A stretch of DNA of 64,000 bases from the NCBI RefSeq assembly GCF_003070865.1, contig NZ_CP026948.1, forward strand, positions 1,364,001-1,428,000. Reading direction: 5' to 3'. The first letter of the stretch is position 1, and each line of letters opens with the position of its first letter. The notes beneath the pieces were generated by a model. That model saw only the letters and a list, made by a program, of their open reading frames with translations. It was not told the origin of the DNA and searched no databases. Source of the DNA: Corynebacterium liangguodongii (lineage in GTDB: Bacteria > Actinomycetota > Actinomycetes > Mycobacteriales > Mycobacteriaceae). The translations under genes were made by a program, and so were the position numbers. Below are positions 61,056 through 64,000 of the stretch, in pieces.

Positions 61056-62168
61056 ATGAAGAACCCTTTCCGCCCCACCTTCGGCGCCAGCCCCCGCGTC
61101 TGGGTCGGCCGCCAGGCGGTCCTCGACGAGTTCGCCCGCGCGCTGAACAACGGCCCCGGCGACCCGCATCGCAGCGTCGTCATCTCCGGCTCCCGCGGGA
61201 TCGGCAAGACGGTCCTACTCACGGAGCTGGAGGACGAGGCGCGCAGGCAGGGGTGGATCGTCGTGCGGGCGTCGGGACGCGAGGGCATGGTTGAGGCGCT
61301 CACCGACTCCGCCATCCCCGAGGCGGTCGAGGCAGTAAACCCTGGCAAGGAGCGCCGCATCACCGGCGTCACCATCGCGGGCCTCGGCGGGGTGCGCAGC
61401 GAGCTGACCGAACCTCGGGCCGCCCCTCGCCTGGTCACCCGCCTGCGCGAGCTGCTGGCGGCAATCGACACCGGGGTCCTTATCACCATCGACGAGGTGC
61501 AGGACGCCACACCGGATGATCTCACCCACATCGCGGTGGCCTACCAGGACCTCGTGCGCGACGACGCCGAGATCGCGCTGTCCATGGCGGGACTCACCCA
61601 GGGGGTGAACAAGCTCCTCGACCTGCCCGGCGCGACGTTTTTGCGCCGCGCCCGCCACTACGAGCTCGGGCCGCTTTCGCTTGACGACGCCACCTCCACC
61701 CTCATCGACACAGCAGAAGGAGCCGGCCGCGCCTTCGAGCTGCCCGCCGCACAGGCCGCGGCACGGATCACGCAGGGCTACCCCTACCTCGTCCAGCTGG
61801 TGGGCTACCTCGCCTGGGAGGAGGCCCGCGGCCCCATCACCCTGGACGCGGTAGAGGCGGTGCGCGAGGAGGCAATTTTGAGGCTCGGGACGCAGGTCCA
61901 CCAGCCGTCGTTACGCGACGTGCCCCCGCGACAGCGCGAGTACTTAGAGGCGATGGCGCACATCCAGTCCCAGACCGGGCGCGAGACCATAAGCGTGAAG
62001 GACCTGGCAGTGGCGCTGGAGCGGCCGTCGACGGGGCTATCCGATACACGCTCCAAGCTCATCGAACGCGATCTTATTGTGTCCGCCGGTTGGGGCGAGG
62101 TGGCCTTCGCGCAGCCCTACCTGGGGGATTTCCTGCGCAACCAGAACAAGCCGCGGCGGATCAGCTAG
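61056..62168 (+). CDS. AAA+ ATPase, ORC/Cdc6-like
   Basis: 370 residues: an AAA+ domain with Walker A SGSRGIGKT (about residue 50), Walker B GVLITIDEVQD, a sensor region and a lid, then a C-terminal winged-helix domain (about 290-360). It matches the archaeal/bacterial Orc1/Cdc6-like ATPases often linked to mobile elements and of unknown role in bacteria. It is the only intact plus-strand gene in this patch and begins about 65 bases after the tandem repeats. Confidence 0.8.
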   Translation: MKNPFRPTFGASPRVWVGRQAVLDEFARALNNGPGDPHRSVVISGSRGIGKTVLLTELEDEARRQGWIVVRASGREGMVEALTDSAIPEAVEAVNPGKERRITGVTIAGLGGVRSELTEPRAAPRLVTRLRELLAAIDTGVLITIDEVQDATPDDLTHIAVAYQDLVRDDAEIALSMAGLTQGVNKLLDLPGATFLRRARHYELGPLSLDDATSTLIDTAEGAGRAFELPAAQAAARITQGYPYLVQLVGYLAWEEARGPITLDAVEAVREEAILRLGTQVHQPSLRDVPPRQREYLEAMAHIQSQTGRETISVKDLAVALERPSTGLSDTRSKLIERDLIVSAGWGEVAFAQPYLGDFLRNQNKPRRIS

Positions 62169-62195
62169 CATGTATCTCTTCAATATTTGTGCTGG

Positions 62196-62614
62196 GTGAG
62201 CAATACTAGAAGTCGGTTTCGCGTCCTGACTGACCAGCAGCGGGAAACCATCGAACCCCTCCTACCCGGTAGCGATGGCCGTCGCGGCCGGCCGTTTCGC
62301 ACCAGTCGGCTTATCGTCGAGCGCATCATCTACCGTTACCGCACTGACATCCCGTGGCGGGTTCTTCCCCGCGAGGAATACGGTCCCTGGCAAACGGTCT
62401 GGAAGCGCCACCGCCGCTACCGTGCCGACGGCACAATCGACTGGAAGGCCAGCGTCGACGCCTGGGCCCGAGGCGGGCGAGGACTCGCCCGGATGCGGTC
62501 CTGGATGAACGTGCGCTTTCCCTGGCCAAGCAGTGGCGCGGAATGGCCACCCGGTATAACAAGCACACCGTGGCTTACCGCGGGGCCTTCGTCGTCTACG
62601 CGATAATCACCTGA
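62196..62614 (+). pseudogene. IS5-family transposase remnant
   Basis: The GTG at 62196 begins a typical IS5-group N-terminus (LTDQQRETIEPLLP, GRPFR, IPWRVLPREEYGPW and a KRHRRYRADGT block). A deletion of about 20 residues follows, then most of the catalytic core is missing. In another frame the typical C-terminus (LAKQWRGMATRYNKH, AYRGAF) appears and ends at TGA 62612-62614, where Trp is usual. The element is dead. Possible 7-base end repeats (GGGTGAG at 62194, CTCACCC at 62632) are too short to trust. Confidence 0.85.
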
Positions 62615-62637
62615 CTCAAAACTCGAGGAGACTCACC

Positions 62638-62970
62638 CTAGCTCGGGCGAAGCTGCCTCTTCTCCTCCACCTGCACTACGACGATCCACAGCATTGCAAT
62701 CACAAGGATCAGCGCCCAGCTGAAGGACAGCGAGCTCCACGAGAGACCGAACAAGCACGCGCCCGCTACGAGGTCCCGCAACGCCACTCCCGCGCCCACC
62801 TTCACGGCAGCGGCTACACACCACGCGAGGGCACCAACCCACAACGCACAGTAAACGACGAAGAATACGGTGGGCACCGCGTCCTTCACACCGGACTCGA
62901 GGCTCATACTCATCGCCAACGCCACACCCCCAATGAGCACCGGGGAGAGCATTCGACTTGCTCGCTTCAT
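62638..62970 (-). CDS. Small multi-pass membrane protein
   Basis: About 110 residues with three to four hydrophobic segments (about 10-25, 33-60, 65-100) and a short charged C-terminus. ATG 62970 is chosen; TTG 62976 is an alternative. A TATTAT -10-like box lies about 25 bases upstream on the minus strand. No family recognised. It adjoins the IS5 remnant. Confidence 0.6.
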   Translation of the reverse strand: MKRASRMLSPVLIGGVALAMSMSLESGVKDAVPTVFFVVYCALWVGALAWCVAAAVKVGAGVALRDLVAGACLFGLSWSSLSFSWALILVIAMLWIVVVQVEEKRQLRPS

Positions 62971-63275
62971 TCTCAATCACTCTCCAGACAAAATAATATT
63001 CGTGCATGCGCGGAGTCCCTCGAAGTGGACCAGCACCCCGGATACTATGCACGGTTTGTACATAATCACCGCAGAAGTCCCATAGGATACTTTAGTCTCC
63101 ACCCTCTACCGGGCCGATAGCGAACAAACGACGACGTCAGGAGCCTTTTGCGCAATTGCTCGCGTGGGTGACGACGTCGCCGAGTGCCATTTCACGTCGC
63201 CGATCTCGCGCCCGAATGGAACCCGTTGAGATCCCCAACTGTCGGATGCCACTGCCTCCTCGGCTTGCGGCGCCG
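62971..63275. other. Intergenic stretch, no gene seen
   Basis: About 300 bases with the -10-like box (minus strand TATTAT near 62992-62997) of the small membrane protein gene. No terminator was found for the methyltransferase gene that ends at 63276. Confidence 0.5.
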
Positions 63276-64000
63276 TCAGCTAGCCCGCAGCACCGTATAT
63301 CGCGCGTCACGAGCAACCTGCTCCACCCGCGCGAAGCGCCGCTCGACCTCCCCGCGGTAGCGAAGGTGAGAGTTGTGCACGAGGTAGAGCGAGCCGCCGG
63401 GGGCGAGGAGGCGCCGGGAGGCGTCGAGGAGGTGTTGGACCAGGGTCGCATCCACGGTCGTGCCGTCGTGGAAGGGCGGGTTGAGCGCGATGGTGTCGAA
63501 GCTGGCCGGTATGAGGCGCGATCCCGCGTCGTCCCACGTGCACTCAAGCCCGATCGCACGGGTAGACAACACCGCATCAGCGTCCGAGTCCGTGCAGGTC
63601 ACATCTCCCTTGAGAAAGCGCGAGACCGAACCGTTGCCGCAGCCCATGTCCAAGAACCTGCCCAACGAGCCCGGCAACGCAGAGCGCAGCAACTCGCCGC
63701 CGAAGTCCGGCTTGGCGCCGGAGAACACGCCGCCGACGGCGACGAGTCCCTCGCCACGCACGGGCTCGTAGGCAACCTCCTTGGGTCCGGAGGCGACAAG
63801 ACAGCGAAACTTCCCGCGGCCGAGCGAGGCGGCAACGTCCACGAAAGACTCCCCCATGACGGTGTTCATCGAACGGGAGAGGTGCTTGTTGTTCGCGCCC
63901 AACGCCATCGTGACCTCGCTAAAACCAGCCCCGGCGATAGAGCGCGCGAGGTAGTCCAGCCGAGCGAGCGACTTCGGCATCTCCCCGATCGCCACCACGG
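63276..64000 (-). CDS. Class I SAM-dependent methyltransferase, RsmC/RlmG-like (5' end outside window)
   Basis: At least 240 residues, open to the window edge. The visible part has an N-terminal inactive-domain remnant (GEMPKSLARLDYLARSI), then the catalytic MTS domain with SAM motif FLDMGCGNGSV and the NPPFHDG motif, and a final HNSHLRYRGEVERRF region. This is the rRNA guanine-N2 methyltransferase type (RsmC or RlmG); which rRNA position is modified cannot be told from the sequence. More of the N-terminal domain should lie beyond 64000. Confidence 0.85.
   Translation of the reverse strand, partial: VVAIGEMPKSLARLDYLARSIAGAGFSEVTMALGANNKHLSRSMNTVMGESFVDVAASLGRGKFRCLVASGPKEVAYEPVRGEGLVAVGGVFSGAKPDFGGELLRSALPGSLGRFLDMGCGNGSVSRFLKGDVTCTDSDADAVLSTRAIGLECTWDDAGSRLIPASFDTIALNPPFHDGTTVDATLVQHLLDASRRLLAPGGSLYLVHNSHLRYRGEVERRFARVEQVARDARYTVLRAS

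Noticed and set aside
62194..62638. Terminal inverted repeats of the IS5 remnant
   Set aside because: Only 7 bases match, and the left copy overlaps the transposase start, so it may be chance.

Overview
The window is high-GC actinobacterial chromosome, most likely a Corynebacterium or close relative. The support is gene order: recA-recX-miaB with a DUF3046 gene upstream of recA; pspA-clgR-cinA-pgsA; ftsK-rnj-dapA-thyX-dapB; pnp-rpsO-ribF/truB; pptT-pptH; nrnA-rbfA-infB-ylxR-nusA-rimP; and proS. This resembles the Rv2732c-Rv2845c neighbourhoods of Mycobacterium tuberculosis in corynebacterial form, with a BioYMN biotin importer.

Region 1 (1-16,480) is accessory and patchy. It holds the C-terminal part of a Type ISP-like restriction-modification enzyme, a wrecked membrane/coiled-coil gene, a small gene plus PIN-domain nuclease (putative toxin-antitoxin pair), a decayed short-chain dehydrogenase, a HicAB module between 41-bp direct repeats, a P-type cation ATPase, two decayed exported-protein genes, a PNPOx-like flavoprotein, a CPA2-type antiporter and a HipBA module. 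Three of the four decayed genes are otherwise open frames broken by one in-frame nonsense codon; the fourth also has a frameshift. Each toxin-antitoxin locus has a palindrome in its promoter region.

Region 2 (16,485-59,900) is conserved core. It covers tRNA modification (miaB), recombination (recA, recX), biotin uptake (bioYMN) with a bioF inserted between recX and miaB, envelope stress (pspA, clgR), phospholipid synthesis (pgsA), a TerC-family exporter under a yybP-ykoY-type manganese riboswitch, division (ftsK), RNA decay (rnj, pnp, nrnA), lysine and thymidylate synthesis (dapA, dapB, thyX), flavin and pseudouridine synthesis (ribF, truB), phosphopantetheine turnover (pptT, pptH), and the translation operon rimP-nusA-ylxR-infB-rbfA-nrnA-MATE-pptH-pptT, followed by an MMPL transporter and proS.

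Region 3 (59,855-64,000) is accessory again: a DUF559-like endonuclease-domain protein, an unusual inverted/tandem repeat block, an ORC/Cdc6-like AAA+ ATPase, an IS5-family transposase remnant, a small membrane protein, and an rRNA-methyltransferase-like gene that runs off the window.

No tRNA, rRNA or CRISPR array was seen. The most interesting signals are the repeat-flanked HicAB, the PIN protein with an unassigned C-terminal half and a palindromic operator, the riboswitch with alternative pairing, the 60.9-kb repeat block, the bioF insertion with a BioQ-like operator at bioY, and a ThyX with an altered RHR signature.
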